Assembly: GCA_902543245.1 (NCBI GenBank)
Contig: CACBXQ010000008.1
Coordinates: 1-42,735, forward strand
Length of the DNA stretch: 42,735 nt
Direction of reading: 5' to 3'
Source: an uncultured Pelagibacteraceae bacterium
Lineage (GTDB): Bacteria > Pseudomonadota > Alphaproteobacteria > Pelagibacterales > Pelagibacteraceae
Of this stretch, positions 7,982 to 18,535 are shown piece after piece. Positions within the stretch are counted from its first letter, which is position 1; every line of letters begins with the position of its first letter. The notes beneath the pieces were generated by a model. That model saw only the letters and a list, made by a program, of their open reading frames with translations, was not told the DNA's origin and did not search any database. A program made the translations under genes and the position numbers.

Positions 7982-9133
7982 ATGAATAATAAAATCAAAA
8001 AAATTATCCCTCAATTAATTACTTTATTATTTGTAATTCTAGTTTTTGCTTTTTTTTCTATTAATGCCTCGATTAACATGGATTCAAGGGGTATTGATTT
8101 TGGTTTTGGGTTTCTAAGCCAAGAATCTTCATTTGATGTTCAATTTTCATTAATTGATTATGATGGATCCTATTCATATTATAGAGCTTATTTAGTTGGT
8201 CTATTAAATACGCTTCTTGTATCATTTATAAGTATTATTTTTTGCACCATTATTGGAGTTATTATAGGGGTTGCTAGATTATCTCCGAACTATTTAATAA
8301 GAAATACTGCTGCTTGGTATGTAGAGTTTTTTAGAAATATTCCTTTATTGTTACAATTATTTTTTTGGTATTACGCAGCATTAAGAGTTCTACCACTCCC
8401 TGAGAAAGCTGATGCTTTATTAGGTGTTTCGTATTTAACTATTAAAGGTTTTTATATTCCATCAATGATATGGAATAATTTAGATATCTTTATTTATTCA
8501 ATATTGGCGTCAATAATTTCAATAATTTTTATAAGATTTTATGCTAAAAAAATTCAAGAGACCAAGGGAAAGCAAATACCATTGATTTATATTTCTGCAG
8601 CAATATTAATTGTTTTACCTTTGTTAAGTTTTTTATTTGGAAATGTTTCTCTTTCATTTGAGATACCTGTTTTAAAGAAGCTTGCTAAAACATCATATAT
8701 ATTTGAAGGAGGAATAAGTTTACCCCCAGAATTAATAGCACTAGTTTTATCTCTTTCACTTTACACCTCAACATTTATTGCAGAGTGTGTAAGAGCGGGA
8801 ATACAAGGTGTTGGTAAAGGTCAAAGAGAAGCTGCTGCATCTGTAGGGTTAACTCCAAATCAGGTTTTAAAATTAGTTATAATGCCTCAAGCACTAAGAA
8901 TTATTATTCCACCGACAACAAACCAGTACTTAAATTTAACTAAGAACTCATCTCTAGCAGCAGCCATTGCATACCCAGATCTTGTTTTAGTTTTTGCTGG
9001 TACGGCATTAATGCAAACAGGTAAAGCAATAGAAATTGTGTCAATAACAATGTTTACCTATTTAACCATAAGTTTGGCAATCGCTGCTTTAATGAATTGG
9101 TACAACAAAAAAATTGAAATTAAAGAGAAATAA
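7982..9133 (+). CDS. aapQ: General L-amino acid ABC transporter, permease AapQ
   Basis: One of two inner-membrane permeases of the general amino-acid importer. At 383 aa it is the usual size for AapQ. It has an N-terminal membrane helix (about 12-30), a HisM-type permease core, and the EAA loop (GQREAAASVGL, about 280-290) that docks on the ATPase. The block FRNIPLLLQLFFWYYA is typical of the family. The ATG lies just after the aapJ terminator without a clear ribosome binding site. Its TAA shares a base with the ATG of aapM (TAATG). Confidence 0.92.
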   Translation: MNNKIKKIIPQLITLLFVILVFAFFSINASINMDSRGIDFGFGFLSQESSFDVQFSLIDYDGSYSYYRAYLVGLLNTLLVSFISIIFCTIIGVIIGVARLSPNYLIRNTAAWYVEFFRNIPLLLQLFFWYYAALRVLPLPEKADALLGVSYLTIKGFYIPSMIWNNLDIFIYSILASIISIIFIRFYAKKIQETKGKQIPLIYISAAILIVLPLLSFLFGNVSLSFEIPVLKKLAKTSYIFEGGISLPPELIALVLSLSLYTSTFIAECVRAGIQGVGKGQREAAASVGLTPNQVLKLVIMPQALRIIIPPTTNQYLNLTKNSSLAAAIAYPDLVLVFAGTALMQTGKAIEIVSITMFTYLTISLAIAALMNWYNKKIEIKEK

Positions 9134-10404
9134 TGAATTATAAAAATATTTTAAAAGCAGATGAAAATAATTTCAAAACCTATCTATCAATAGGTTTATT
9201 GCTAATTTTTATTTCCTTGTTAGATGTATTTTTAAATTCTTTTTTTAAGATTAATATTACATCATCATTACCTGGTAATTTTAGTCTTTTCTCACCTTTA
9301 ATTCTAGGTTTAATTGGACTTCAATTAATAAGAATTGAGTACTCAGGAATTAAATACATAGATTTATTAAATAAAAATATTAATAATAATAATTTTAATG
9401 CTTTATTAACTTTATTAATTATTTTTTGTATTTTTAAAGCTTTTCCTCCAGCATTAAGTTGGATGATATTAGATGCAAACATATCAGGTGATACAAAAGA
9501 TGCTTGCACAGGTACAGGCGCTTGTTGGACTTATATTAAAGTATGGTTAAGACGATTTATGTACGGGATGTATCCAAATGAGTTACATTGGAGAATTAAC
9601 TCAGCATTTATACTTGTTATAGGTTTAGGTTTTGCAGGTTATTTCTTTAAAGATAATTTAAAAAAATATTTAGCTCTTTATTATGTAATTATTTATCCAT
9701 TGATTGCATTTCTAGTTATTTACTATTTAATTTCAGGTGGATCATTTGGATTAACATGGGTAGAAACTGGAGCTTGGGGCGGATTATCATTAACATTTAT
9801 AGTTTCATTTTTTTGTTTAATTTTTTGTTTTCCATTGGGAATGATTTTAGCACTTGGCAGACGGTCTAATTTACCGACTATTAGATACATTTCTGTTGGT
9901 TACATTGAATTTTGGAGAGGTGTTCCTTTAATAACAGTATTATTTATGTCATCTGTTATGTTTCCAATGTTTTTACCTCAAGATTTTTTCATGGATAAAT
10001 TAGTTAGAGTTATTATTGCGATAACACTTTTTGAAGGAGCGTATTGTGCAGAGGTTATAAGAGGTGGATTACAAGCTTTACCAAGAGGTCAATATGATGC
10101 CGCTAAGTCACTAGGTATGGGTTATTGGAAAATGCATATATTTGTAATACTTCCTCAAGCCCTTAAACTTGTAATACCTGGTATATGCAATACTTTTTTA
10201 GCATTAGTTAAAGATACACCTTTAATTTTTGTTGTTGGATTATCAGAGTTAGCTGGAATGCTAGCTTTAGCAAAAACTAACCCTAAATGGCTTGGTTTTG
10301 CTATGGAGGGATATGTATTTGCAGCTATAATATTCTGGATAATTTGTTATGCTATGAGTAAATACAGTTATAATTTAGAAGCTAAATATAAAACCGAAAG
10401 ATAA
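9133..10404 (+). CDS. aapM: General L-amino acid ABC transporter, permease AapM
   Basis: Second permease of the same importer, 423 aa. The N-terminal half holds several hydrophobic segments and an extracytoplasmic loop with two Cys ([10 protein letters not shown], about 118-127). The C-terminal half is the conserved permease core, with [16 protein letters not shown] and EAA loop [11 protein letters not shown]. It overlaps aapQ by one base and is followed 2 bp later by aapP. At 423 aa it is somewhat longer than I recall for other AapM proteins, the extra length lying in the N-terminal half. Confidence 0.92.
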   Translation: MNYKNILKADENNFKTYLSIGLLLIFISLLDVFLNSFFKINITSSLPGNFSLFSPLILGLIGLQLIRIEYSGIKYIDLLNKNINNNNFNALLTLLIIFCIFKAFPPALSWMILDANISGDTKDACTGTGACWTYIKVWLRRFMYGMYPNELHWRINSAFILVIGLGFAGYFFKDNLKKYLALYYVIIYPLIAFLVIYYLISGGSFGLTWVETGAWGGLSLTFIVSFFCLIFCFPLGMILALGRRSNLPTIRYISVGYIEFWRGVPLITVLFMSSVMFPMFLPQDFFMDKLVRVIIAITLFEGAYCAEVIRGGLQALPRGQYDAAKSLGMGYWKMHIFVILPQALKLVIPGICNTFLALVKDTPLIFVVGLSELAGMLALAKTNPKWLGFAMEGYVFAAIIFWIICYAMSKYSYNLEAKYKTER

Positions 10405-10406
10405 AT

Positions 10407-11141
10407 ATGTCTGAATCAATAATAGAAATCAAAAATGTTAACAAATGGTTTGGAGATTTTCAGGTTTTAAAAGATATTAATCTAGAAGTTCAAGCAAAAC
10501 AAAAAATTGTTGTTTGTGGACCGTCTGGTTCTGGTAAATCAACTCTTATTAGATGCATAAATAGGCTAGAAGAGCACCAACAAGGAAATATTATTGTTGA
10601 TGGAAATGAATTAGATGAAAATACTAAAAATATTGAGGCTATAAGAGCTGAAGTGGGCATGGTTTTTCAACAATTTAATTTATTTCCTCATTTATCTATT
10701 TTGGATAACTGTACACTTGCACCTATTTGGGTAAAAAAAATGCCAAAAAAAGATGCAGAGGAATTAGCAATGCAACAATTAGAAAAAGTACAAATAGCTG
10801 ATCAAGCTGTAAAGTTTCCTGGTCAATTATCAGGAGGACAACAACAAAGATGTGCAATCGCAAGAGCTTTATGTATGCAGCCAAAAATAATGTTATTTGA
10901 TGAACCAACCTCAGCTTTAGATCCAGAGATGATTAAAGAAGTATTAGATGCAATGGTAAACTTAGCTAATGCAGGAATGACAATGATTGTTGTGACCCAC
11001 GAAATGGGTTTTGCAAAAGAAGTAGCTGACGAAGTCATCTTTATGGACGAAGGAATGATAGTAGAAAAGGCCAAAACAAAAGAATTTTTTGATAATCCAA
11101 AAAGCGATAGAACTAAGCTTTTTTTAAGCCAAATTTTGTAG
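10407..11141 (+). CDS. aapP: General L-amino acid ABC transporter, ATPase AapP
   Basis: The ATP-hydrolysing subunit, probably a homodimer bound to AapQM. It is 244 aa with all ABC motifs: Walker A GPSGSGKS (about 36-43), Q-loop [10 protein letters not shown], signature LSGGQQQR, Walker [14 protein letters not shown] and switch His in VVTHEMGFA. Members of the polar amino-acid family share [12 protein letters not shown]. It is the last gene of the operon; a hairpin without a long T-run follows at 11146-11181. Confidence 0.95.
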   Translation: MSESIIEIKNVNKWFGDFQVLKDINLEVQAKQKIVVCGPSGSGKSTLIRCINRLEEHQQGNIIVDGNELDENTKNIEAIRAEVGMVFQQFNLFPHLSILDNCTLAPIWVKKMPKKDAEELAMQQLEKVQIADQAVKFPGQLSGGQQQRCAIARALCMQPKIMLFDEPTSALDPEMIKEVLDAMVNLANAGMTMIVVTHEMGFAKEVADEVIFMDEGMIVEKAKTKEFFDNPKSDRTKLFLSQIL

Positions 11142-11145
11142 ATTT

Positions 11146-11181
11146 CCTTAGAATAATTATAAATTAACCATTATTCTGAGG
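11146..11181 (+). terminator. Hairpin after aapP, possible weak terminator or 3' stabiliser
   Basis: A 12-bp stem CCTTAGAATAAT (11146-11157) / ATTATTCTGAGG (11170-11181) with one G-U pair and a 12-base loop, beginning 4 bases after the aapP stop. Only three T follow the 3' arm, so it is not a classical intrinsic terminator. It may protect the mRNA end or stop transcription weakly. Confidence 0.45.
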
Positions 11182-11316
11182 TTTGCTACGCAATTAATCT
11201 ACTTGACAGGTTTTTAAAATATCTAATTTAACTTAAAAAATAAAAATTATTTTTCTTGCAGGATCTTAAAAATATCTGTTCAATCTCAATTATAAATTTA
11301 TTTAAGAGGGGTCTTA

Positions 11317-11688
11317 ATGGAAGATAATTTTAACAAGCATTTAGGTAATAAGTTAAAGCTAAGAAGATTAGCACTTGGCTTAACTCAAACTAAAGTAGCA
11401 AAAGCTATTAACGTGACATTTCAACAAATACAGAAATATGAAAAAGGAACAAATGGAGTAAGTTCAATTAGATTACTTCAATTATCTAATTATTTAAAAG
11501 TACCAATAAACTATTTTTATGAAGATTTTTCTGAATATCTAATAAATATTGAAAGATCTAAAGAAGGACATGTAAATGTTAATTATAATTTTTTAGTTAA
11601 GCTTTATTCAGAACTTAACAATGATCAAAAAATTAAATTTAGTAAGAATTTACAGTCTGTAAGTTTAGGAATTACCAAAACTGGTTAG
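11317..11688 (+). CDS. Small XRE/Cro-CI-type helix-turn-helix regulator
   Basis: A 123-aa protein with an N-terminal HTH_XRE domain (about residues 10-65: LRRLALGLTQTKVAKAI, then TFQQIQKYEKGTNGV). The recognition helix contains TFQQIQKYE. The C-terminal half is short and helical with no recognised domain; this layout is common among small alphaproteobacterial regulators. It has one of the clearest ribosome binding sites in the window (AGAGGGG, 6 bases before ATG). The upstream 175-bp spacer has a perfect TTGACA at 11203-11208 but no good -10 at 17 bp. Targets unknown. Convergent with tRNA-Asn. Confidence 0.85.
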   Translation: MEDNFNKHLGNKLKLRRLALGLTQTKVAKAINVTFQQIQKYEKGTNGVSSIRLLQLSNYLKVPINYFYEDFSEYLINIERSKEGHVNVNYNFLVKLYSELNNDQKIKFSKNLQSVSLGITKTG

Positions 11689-11691
11689 TTT

Positions 11692-11767
11692 TGGCTCCTC
11701 GGGCAGGACTCGAACCTGCGACCAATTGATTAACAGTCAACTGCTCTACCAACTGAGCTACCGAGGA
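11692..11767 (-). tRNA. tRNA-Asn (anticodon GUU)
   Basis: Read on the minus strand: acceptor TCCTCGG/CCGAGGA, discriminator G and encoded CCA; D stem GCTC/GAGC; anticodon stem GTTGA/TCAAT with loop CTGTTAA (anticodon GTT); T stem GCAGG/CCTGC with loop TTCGAGT. 76 nt. It starts 51 bp downstream of tRNA-Cys on the same strand, so the two may be co-transcribed. Confidence 0.97.
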
Positions 11768-11818
11768 ATATTAAAATCTCAACTTACTTTTTTTTATAAC
11801 TAAAACAAGAATTTTTTT

Positions 11819-11892
11819 TGGAGGTAACGCCCGGAATCGAACCGGGATACAAGGATTTGCAATCCTCTGCGTAACCATTCCGCCACGTTACC
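11819..11892 (-). tRNA. tRNA-Cys (anticodon GCA)
   Basis: Read on the minus strand: acceptor GGTAACG/CGTTACC, discriminator U (the Cys identity base) and encoded CCA; anticodon stem GAGGA/TCCTT with loop TTGCAAA (anticodon GCA); T stem CCCGG/CCGGG with loop TTCGATT. 74 nt. The D stem is a three-pair GCG/CGC. Confidence 0.96.
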
Positions 11893-12018
11893 CTATTTAT
11901 TATTAATAAAACAATTTTAAGGATTTTTATATAAATGATTTTTTCAATTAGTCTATTAAATTAGTCCTTAAATTGATGATTGTTTATTAAAATGATTAAT
12001 TTATAAACTTAATTAATC

Positions 12019-14643
12019 ATGAGTAATGATAAATATAACCATTTAGAGGTAGAAGATAAAATTTACAAATATTGGGAAAATCATAAATTATTTAAACCAA
12101 AAAAAAATAAAAAGAAATTCTCTATAGTAATACCCCCTCCAAACGTAACCGGCTCACTTCACATGGGTCATGCATTAAATAATTCTATTCAAGACCTTTT
12201 AACTCGATATCACAGGATGAATAATTATGAAACGTTATGGCAACCTGGAACAGATCATGCAGGAATTGCTACTCAGGCACTTGTTGAAAAAAAATTAGAA
12301 AATGAAGGTATTAATAAAAATGATATCGGAAGAGAAGAATTTATTAAAAAAGTATGGGAATGGAAGGGCGAGTATGGCGACATTATAATCAACCAACTTA
12401 AAAAGCTTGGTTGCTCATGTGACTGGTCAAGAAATGCCTTCACTATGGACGAAAACTTATCTAAATCAGTAATTAAGGTTTTTGTTGATCTACATAAAAA
12501 AAAATTAATTTATAAATCAAAAAAATTAGTCAATTGGGATACTATTTTAAAAACAGCTATATCTGATCTTGAAGTTGATCAAAGAGAAGTGAATTCTTCA
12601 TTATATTATATTAATTATCCTTTAGATGGGTCTAATGAAAAAATAACTATAGCAACTACAAGACCAGAAACAATGCTAGGTGATACTGCTGTTGCTGTTA
12701 ATCCTAAAGATAAAAGATATAAAAAGTTAGTAGGTAAATTTGTAATTTTACCAATTGTTAATAAAAAGATTAAAATTATAGCTGATGAATATGCAGACCC
12801 TGAACAAGGTTCCGGTGCAGTAAAAATAACACCCGCACATGACTTTAACGATTATGAAGTTGGTTTAAGAAATAAATTAGAAATAATTAATATTTTTACT
12901 GAAGAAGGCAAAGTAAATCAAAATGCTCCAAATGAATATGTAGGTTTAGATAGATTTGAGGCTCGTAAAAAAATTATAGAAGAATTAAAGGAATTAGATT
13001 TATTTATTAAAGAGGAAAAAATTAAAAATAAAGTTCCTTATGGAGATAGATCTAATTCTATAATTGAACCTTTTTTAACAGAACAGTGGTTTGCAGACGC
13101 TAAGAAATTAGCAGTAAATGCAAAAAAAATTGTTAAGTCAAAAAAGACAAGTTTTTTTCCAGAAAATTGGAGCAAAACATATTTTCAATGGATGAATAAT
13201 ATTGAGCCTTGGTGTATTTCAAGACAGCTATGGTGGGGACATCAAATACCAGCATGGTATGGCCCTGATAAAAAAATATTTGTAGCTTATAATGAAGATG
13301 AAGCTCATAAGCTTTCTTTAAAACATTATAAAAAAAAAGTAGATTTAATAAGAGATCCTGATGTTTTAGATACATGGTTTTCTTCAGGTTTGTGGCCTTT
13401 TGCTACTTTAGGATGGCCAAAAAAAAATGATTATCTAAAAAAATTTTATCCAACATCAGTATTAGTTACAGGTTTTGATATTATCTTCTTTTGGGTAGCT
13501 CGTATGATTATGTTTGGAATGGAGTTCATGAAAAATGAACCATTTAAAAACATATATGTTCACGCATTAGTAAGAGATGAAAAAGGTCAGAAAATGTCTA
13601 AATCTAAAGGCAATGTTATTGATCCACTAAACTTAATTGAAAAGTATAGTGCTGACGCTTTAAGATTTACACTTTTGTCAATGGCTTCACCAGGAAGAGA
13701 TGTAAAACTTTCTGAAGATAGGGTTAAAGGTTACAGAAATCTTTTAAATAAACTCTGGAATGCGAATAATTTTTTAATACAGAATAAATGTAAATTTGAT
13801 GGCGTAAAGCAAGAAAAAATAAAACTAAATATTAATAAGTGGATATACTCAAATTTACTCCAAACCAAATCAAAGGTTGAAAAAAATATAAAAGAATATC
13901 GTTTTGATGAGGCTTCTAGAGTGATTTATCAGTTTGTTTGGCACAATTATTGCGATTGGTATCTAGAGTTATGTAAAACAATATTATATTCCAATGATAA
14001 GAAATCTATAGATGAAGTAAGGCTTGTTTCTGGCTACATATTTAGAGAAATTTTAGTATTAATGCACCCATTTATACCTTTTGTAACTGAGGAGATATGG
14101 TTAAAGAATAAACTGGATAAATCAGCCAAAGCATATCTAATGCACTCTAATTGGATTAATGGCAAAGCAAAAAAAGATAAAGATTATGCAAATGTTGAAA
14201 AAATAATTGAAATTGTATCCACAATTAGATCATTTAAAAATGAAATAAACGTAAGCCCAGGATCATTTGTTGATATTTCTTTAAGCAAAATAGGCAAAAG
14301 TAAGAAAGATTTTTTTGTTAAAAATGAAGGTATTGTTAAAAAACTAGGACGTATTAATAATTTTTCAAACAAAGATCTAGATAAACCATCAGCAACAATA
14401 ATTATTGATGGAGATTTATTTAAAATATATTTTGATCAAGATGTTGATCTTAAAACAATAAAAGATAATTTAGTGCAAAAACAAGACAGATATTCAAAAG
14501 AAATGAACAGTATAAATACTAGATTAAAGAATAAAAATTTTGTAGAACGTGCTCCTAAACATATTGTTGAACAAGAGAAAAATAACTATAATAATTTAAA
14601 AAACGATATAGATAAAATATCAATAACAATAAAAAATTTATAA
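12019..14643 (+). CDS. valS: Valyl-tRNA synthetase
   Basis: Charges tRNA-Val. It is 874 aa, at the short end for the enzyme. The class I signatures are HMGH (residues 48-51, in [13 protein letters not shown]) and KMSKS (525-529). The CP1 editing domain is present ([15 protein letters not shown] and [19 protein letters not shown]). The C-terminal anticodon-binding domain ends in the ValS-specific coiled coil (about 810-874). The upstream 126 bp, shared with the divergent tRNA-Cys, should hold the promoter. TAATG overlap with ilvD. Confidence 0.97.
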   Translation: MSNDKYNHLEVEDKIYKYWENHKLFKPKKNKKKFSIVIPPPNVTGSLHMGHALNNSIQDLLTRYHRMNNYETLWQPGTDHAGIATQALVEKKLENEGINKNDIGREEFIKKVWEWKGEYGDIIINQLKKLGCSCDWSRNAFTMDENLSKSVIKVFVDLHKKKLIYKSKKLVNWDTILKTAISDLEVDQREVNSSLYYINYPLDGSNEKITIATTRPETMLGDTAVAVNPKDKRYKKLVGKFVILPIVNKKIKIIADEYADPEQGSGAVKITPAHDFNDYEVGLRNKLEIINIFTEEGKVNQNAPNEYVGLDRFEARKKIIEELKELDLFIKEEKIKNKVPYGDRSNSIIEPFLTEQWFADAKKLAVNAKKIVKSKKTSFFPENWSKTYFQWMNNIEPWCISRQLWWGHQIPAWYGPDKKIFVAYNEDEAHKLSLKHYKKKVDLIRDPDVLDTWFSSGLWPFATLGWPKKNDYLKKFYPTSVLVTGFDIIFFWVARMIMFGMEFMKNEPFKNIYVHALVRDEKGQKMSKSKGNVIDPLNLIEKYSADALRFTLLSMASPGRDVKLSEDRVKGYRNLLNKLWNANNFLIQNKCKFDGVKQEKIKLNINKWIYSNLLQTKSKVEKNIKEYRFDEASRVIYQFVWHNYCDWYLELCKTILYSNDKKSIDEVRLVSGYIFREILVLMHPFIPFVTEEIWLKNKLDKSAKAYLMHSNWINGKAKKDKDYANVEKIIEIVSTIRSFKNEINVSPGSFVDISLSKIGKSKKDFFVKNEGIVKKLGRINNFSNKDLDKPSATIIIDGDLFKIYFDQDVDLKTIKDNLVQKQDRYSKEMNSINTRLKNKNFVERAPKHIVEQEKNNYNNLKNDIDKISITIKNL

Positions 14644-16361
14644 TGTTTAAATTTAACAAAAAAAAATTACCAAGTAGACACACATCTTTAGGACCCGATA
14701 AAGCCCCACAAAGATCTTTTTATTATGCAATGGATTTAACAGAAAAAGATGTTGCAAAACCTTTTGTTGGAGTTGTTTCAACATGGAACGAAGCTGCTCC
14801 TTGTAATATAGCTCTTATGAGACAAGCACAATCAGTTAAGAAGGGTGTTAGTTCATCTGGAGGCACACCTAGAGAATTTTGTACAATCACCGTTACTGAT
14901 GGAATTGCAATGGGTCATGAAGGAATGAAATCATCACTAGTTTCAAGAGACGTAATAGCTGACTCAACTGAATTAACTGTGCGAGGTCATTGTTATGATG
15001 CTTTAGTTGGTGTTGCTGGTTGTGATAAATCTTTACCAGGTTTAATGATGGCTATGGTTCGTTTAAATGTGCCTAGTGTTTTTATTTATGGTGGTTCAAT
15101 TTTACCAGGAAGATTTAATGGAAAAGATGTAACTGTAGTTGATGTATTTGAAGGTGTTGGAAAATATTCATCAGGTAAAATGACTGCACATGCACTTCGA
15201 AAATTGGAATTAAAAGCTTGTCCAAGTGCTGGAGCTTGTGGGGGTCAATTTACTGCTAACACTATGGCATGTGTATCTGAAGCTATTGGATTAGCATTAC
15301 CTTATTCAGCAGGAACACCTGCTCCATACGAACAACGTGATAAGTACGCAGTTTTAAGTGGTAAAGCAGTTATGAATTTACTTAAAAAAAATATTAGACC
15401 TAGAGATATTGTTACAAGAAAATCTTTAGAAAATGCAGCAACAATTGTTGCAGCTACTGGTGGTTCAACAAATGCAGCTTTGCATTTACCAGCTATAGCA
15501 AATGAAATTGGAATTAAATTTGATCTAATGGATGTTGCAAAAATTTTTAAAAAAACTCCTTATCTTGCTGATTTAAAACCTGGTGGAAAATATGTTGCTA
15601 AAGATATGTGGAAAGCAGGTGGAGTTCCAATGTTGTTAAAAACTCTTATGGATGGTGGATACATACACGGTGATTGTATGACTGTTACAGGTAAGACGTT
15701 AAAAGAAAATTTAAAAAATGTTAAATTTAATAAAAATCAAAAAGTTATGAGAAAATACGATAACCCATTATCTCCTGATGGTGGTGTTGTTGGTTTAAAA
15801 GGAAATCTAGCTCCAGAGGGAGCTATTGTAAAAGTTGCTGGTTTAAAGAAGTTACAATTTACTGGAAGAGCAAGATGTTTTGATACAGAAGAAGCTGCTT
15901 ATAAAGCTGTTAAAAATAAAAAATATAAAGATGGTGATATAATAATAATTAGATATGAAGGTCCCAAAGGTGGACCTGGCATGAGAGAAATGCTTCAAAC
16001 AACAGGTGCTATTTACGGACAAGGGAAGGGCGAAAAAGTAGCTCTTATAACTGATGGAAGATTTTCAGGAGCAACGAGAGGATTTTGTATTGGACATGTC
16101 GGTCCTGAAGCATCTGTAGGTGGACCTATCGCATTACTTAAGAATGGTGACATAATTGATTTAGATGCAAAAAAAGGAACTATTAATGTTCGTTTATCTA
16201 AAAAAGAATTAGCTGCTAGAAAAAAGAAGTGGAAACCAAAAAAAATAAATTTTGGTAATGGTACACTTTGGAAATATGCTCAAACAGTAGGCCCAGCTTA
16301 TTTAGGTGCACCTACACATCCTGGTGGCAAAAATGAAGTTAAGGTTTACGCCGATATTTAA
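14643..16361 (+). CDS. ilvD: Dihydroxy-acid dehydratase
   Basis: Third common step of valine/isoleucine synthesis, also feeding pantothenate and leucine: dehydration of 2,3-dihydroxy acids to 2-keto acids with an Fe-S cluster and Mg. It is 572 aa. The three cluster cysteines are C54 (EAAPCN), C127 (GCDKSLPG; K129 is the family's carbamylated Lys) and C199 ([11 protein letters not shown]). The catalytic Ser block [20 protein letters not shown] is present. It overlaps valS and manC by one base each (TAATG). Pairing with valS makes this a branched-chain theme, although no other ilv gene is here. Confidence 0.96.
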   Translation: MFKFNKKKLPSRHTSLGPDKAPQRSFYYAMDLTEKDVAKPFVGVVSTWNEAAPCNIALMRQAQSVKKGVSSSGGTPREFCTITVTDGIAMGHEGMKSSLVSRDVIADSTELTVRGHCYDALVGVAGCDKSLPGLMMAMVRLNVPSVFIYGGSILPGRFNGKDVTVVDVFEGVGKYSSGKMTAHALRKLELKACPSAGACGGQFTANTMACVSEAIGLALPYSAGTPAPYEQRDKYAVLSGKAVMNLLKKNIRPRDIVTRKSLENAATIVAATGGSTNAALHLPAIANEIGIKFDLMDVAKIFKKTPYLADLKPGGKYVAKDMWKAGGVPMLLKTLMDGGYIHGDCMTVTGKTLKENLKNVKFNKNQKVMRKYDNPLSPDGGVVGLKGNLAPEGAIVKVAGLKKLQFTGRARCFDTEEAAYKAVKNKKYKDGDIIIIRYEGPKGGPGMREMLQTTGAIYGQGKGEKVALITDGRFSGATRGFCIGHVGPEASVGGPIALLKNGDIIDLDAKKGTINVRLSKKELAARKKKWKPKKINFGNGTLWKYAQTVGPAYLGAPTHPGGKNEVKVYADI

Positions 16362-17551
16362 TGAAAATTAGACCTGTAATTTTATGTGGTGGAGCCGGAA
16401 CAAGGCTCTGGCCAAATCAAAAAAAACATCAAGCTAAACAGTTTATAGATTTTGGTAATTGGACTTTATTAGGAAAAACTTTAGAGAGAGTTAAAGCTTC
16501 TATATTTGATGACCCAATTATAAGCACCAATGCAAAATACTTAAAACAAGTAAAACAGCATTTAAAAAAACATAAAATAAGAAAATTTAAGATAGTGTTA
16601 GAGCCTGCAAAAAGAAATACAGCACCAGCTATTTTAAGCACTGCCTTGATTAAAGATATTCCAAATGAACAACCTTTAATGTTCTTGGCTGCCGATCATT
16701 TAATAGAAAAGGTTGGTTTATTCAATAAAGCTATTAAAAAAAATCAAAAGAAACTTACTCAAAACAATATCTTTATCTTTGGAATTAAACCCACAATGCC
16801 TTCTAGTGAATTTGGTTATTTTTTAACAAAAAATAATAAAGTCTCTAGATTTGTAGAAAAACCAAAAGAGGCTAAAGCAAAACAAATAATTAGTAAAAAA
16901 GGTTATTGGAATTCTGGTATGTTTTATTTAAGAAAAGACTCAATCATTAATAATTTCAAGAAATACCAACCAAATATTTACCTAAATTGTAACAAAGCTG
17001 TAACAAAAGCAAAATTTAAAAGTAATGTGTATTATTTAAACAAACAAGCATTTACTAAAGCAACAGCCAAGTCTTTTGATTATGCAATATTAGAAAAAAC
17101 TAAAGATATAAACGCTATTAAATTAGATATTCCTTGGTCTGATTTAGGATCTTGGAAAGAAATCTGTAAGATGTATGGAAGGAATAAGAGAAATTATTTT
17201 AAAAAGAAGAATGTATTCCATAGACCTTGGGGTAGTTATGTAAATTTATTTAATGGTAAAGAATTCTTAATTAAAGAATTATATGTAAAACCTAAAGGTA
17301 TATTAAGTCTTCAAAAACATCATCACAGAGCTGAACATTGGGTAGTAACGCAAGGTAAACCTAAAATTACTTTAAATAAGAAATATTTTACAATGAAACC
17401 TGATGAAACTATCTTTATTCCACTTGGTGCAATCCATAGAATAGAAAACCCCTACAAAAAACCAGTAAAAATAATTGAAGCTCAAGTAGGCTCAATTTTA
17501 AAAGAAACTGATATCGTGAGATATCAAGATATTTATGGAAGAGTAAAATAA
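16361..17551 (+). CDS. manC: Mannose-1-phosphate guanylyltransferase (GDP), ManC type
   Basis: Makes GDP-mannose from mannose-1-phosphate and GTP for surface glycans. The nucleotidyltransferase domain (about 1-275) has CGGAGTRLWP, EPAKRNTAPA, FVEKP and YWNSGMFYL. The C-terminal cupin (about 285-390) has the phosphomannose isomerase type II pattern (SLQKHHHRAEHWVV, IPLGAIHRIENP, EAQVGSILKETDIVR, YGRVK). At 396 aa it is shorter than typical bifunctional ManC (about 470), mostly in the linker and first domain. Whether the isomerase activity is intact cannot be judged. Its TAA abuts the stop of the convergent kinase gene with no gap. Confidence 0.9.
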   Translation: MKIRPVILCGGAGTRLWPNQKKHQAKQFIDFGNWTLLGKTLERVKASIFDDPIISTNAKYLKQVKQHLKKHKIRKFKIVLEPAKRNTAPAILSTALIKDIPNEQPLMFLAADHLIEKVGLFNKAIKKNQKKLTQNNIFIFGIKPTMPSSEFGYFLTKNNKVSRFVEKPKEAKAKQIISKKGYWNSGMFYLRKDSIINNFKKYQPNIYLNCNKAVTKAKFKSNVYYLNKQAFTKATAKSFDYAILEKTKDINAIKLDIPWSDLGSWKEICKMYGRNKRNYFKKKNVFHRPWGSYVNLFNGKEFLIKELYVKPKGILSLQKHHHRAEHWVVTQGKPKITLNKKYFTMKPDETIFIPLGAIHRIENPYKKPVKIIEAQVGSILKETDIVRYQDIYGRVK

Positions 17552-18436
17552 TTATTTTACAAGAAAATTCACTTTTTTATTAGATAAATTTAAATGAATT
17601 TTTTTATACGAACCAAAATTATCTCCATCAATTTGAACGGGTATCAAATCATTTCCATCAATAGTAATGCTTTGTGAATAAGTAGTAATAACATTTTTAT
17701 TTTTACTTAAATCACCATTAAGAATTATTAAGAATAAAGAATATAATAAACTAATCCTAGTCAAATCTTTAAATATATAGGTGACTAATTTATCTTCAAA
17801 AATATTTGTTTTATTTATTTCATGATGTCCTGCGTAATATTTGGTATTTGAGGATAATATCCAGTCTGCTTGATAAAATTGTCCATCAAAAGTAACATTT
17901 AATTTTTTATTATTCATAAATAGGAAATATTGAAAACCTTTGATGCCAAAAATAATTTTACCAAGTATCTTTTTAACTTTTGAATTAATTGAGTGAACAA
18001 TTTTTGCATCCCATCCTATACCAGCCATTAAAAAGAAATAATTCTCGTTAATTTTTACAAGATTAGAGGATTTATAATTTTTAGAAATCAATACATTGAC
18101 TATATCATCAACTTTTTTATTCATTGATAATTCAGCTTGAAGTAAATTTGCAGTCCCAGCAGGGATATAACCTATAGCAAAATCGTCTTTAAAATTATAA
18201 TTATTTTTAATTAATTCATTAATTGCAAAAGAAACTGAACCATCACCACCAGCTACTATTAGTCGATCATAATTTTTTTGATTAAAATCTTTAAAAATTT
18301 TCTTAGCTTGATCTATTGTTTTTGTTTCAAAGTAGTCTACAGAATTGTTTTCTTTTAACTTAGATAAAACTCTACTTATGAACTTTGATTTTCTTCCTGA
18401 AGAAGAGTTTAGATTGTAAATCAAACAGTATAACAT
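17552..18436 (-). CDS. Diacylglycerol kinase-family lipid kinase (YegS/DgkB-like)
   Basis: Soluble or membrane-associated lipid kinase of 294 aa. The DAGK catalytic signature GGDGSVSFAINEL lies near residues 63-75, with the downstream PAGTANLLQ block, as in DgkB/YegS/BmrU. The likely substrate is diacylglycerol or a related lipid alcohol, giving phosphatidate. The gene diverges from plcP, and a Pho-box-like repeat oriented toward it lies 20 bp before its ATG. Expression under phosphate starvation, together with the diacylglycerol-releasing PlcP, is therefore inferred. A sphingoid-base or other lipid kinase role is not excluded. Confidence 0.85.
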   Translation of the reverse strand: MLYCLIYNLNSSSGRKSKFISRVLSKLKENNSVDYFETKTIDQAKKIFKDFNQKNYDRLIVAGGDGSVSFAINELIKNNYNFKDDFAIGYIPAGTANLLQAELSMNKKVDDIVNVLISKNYKSSNLVKINENYFFLMAGIGWDAKIVHSINSKVKKILGKIIFGIKGFQYFLFMNNKKLNVTFDGQFYQADWILSSNTKYYAGHHEINKTNIFEDKLVTYIFKDLTRISLLYSLFLIILNGDLSKNKNVITTYSQSITIDGNDLIPVQIDGDNFGSYKKIHLNLSNKKVNFLVK

Positions 18437-18456
18437 AATTATTCCTTAAAAAATTT

Positions 18457-18474
18457 TTAACAAATTTGTAACAT
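18457..18474 (-). promoter_or_regulatory. Pho-box-like repeat facing the lipid kinase gene
   Basis: On the minus strand it reads ATGTTAC-AAAT-TTGTTAA: two 7-base half sites separated by 4 bases, the 11-bp helical phasing of a PhoB site. The form is the same as in the plcP and pstS boxes. It ends 20 bp before the ATG at 18436. Confidence 0.6.
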
Positions 18475-18501
18475 TTGAATGAGATAACAATTAAATGATT
18501 C

Positions 18502-18519
18502 GTGTTACAGTTGTGTTAA
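18502..18519 (+). promoter_or_regulatory. Pho-box-like repeat facing plcP-agt
   Basis: GTGTTAC-AGTT-GTGTTAA, a 7-4-7 direct repeat like the E. coli CTGTCAT Pho box. It ends only 16 bp before the plcP ATG, leaving little room for a -10 element and a leader. Confidence 0.65.
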
Positions 18520-18535
18520 AAAATGGTTTTTTTTA

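Noticed and set aside
11236..11254. AAAAATAA-AAA-TTATTTTT dyad upstream of the XRE gene as its operator
   Set aside because: Perfect but made only of A and T; such dyads are expected by chance in this DNA and nothing else supports it.
4791..11892. tRNA genes as integration sites of a genomic island
   Set aside because: No integrase, attachment repeat or compositional shift was seen next to any of the three tRNAs.
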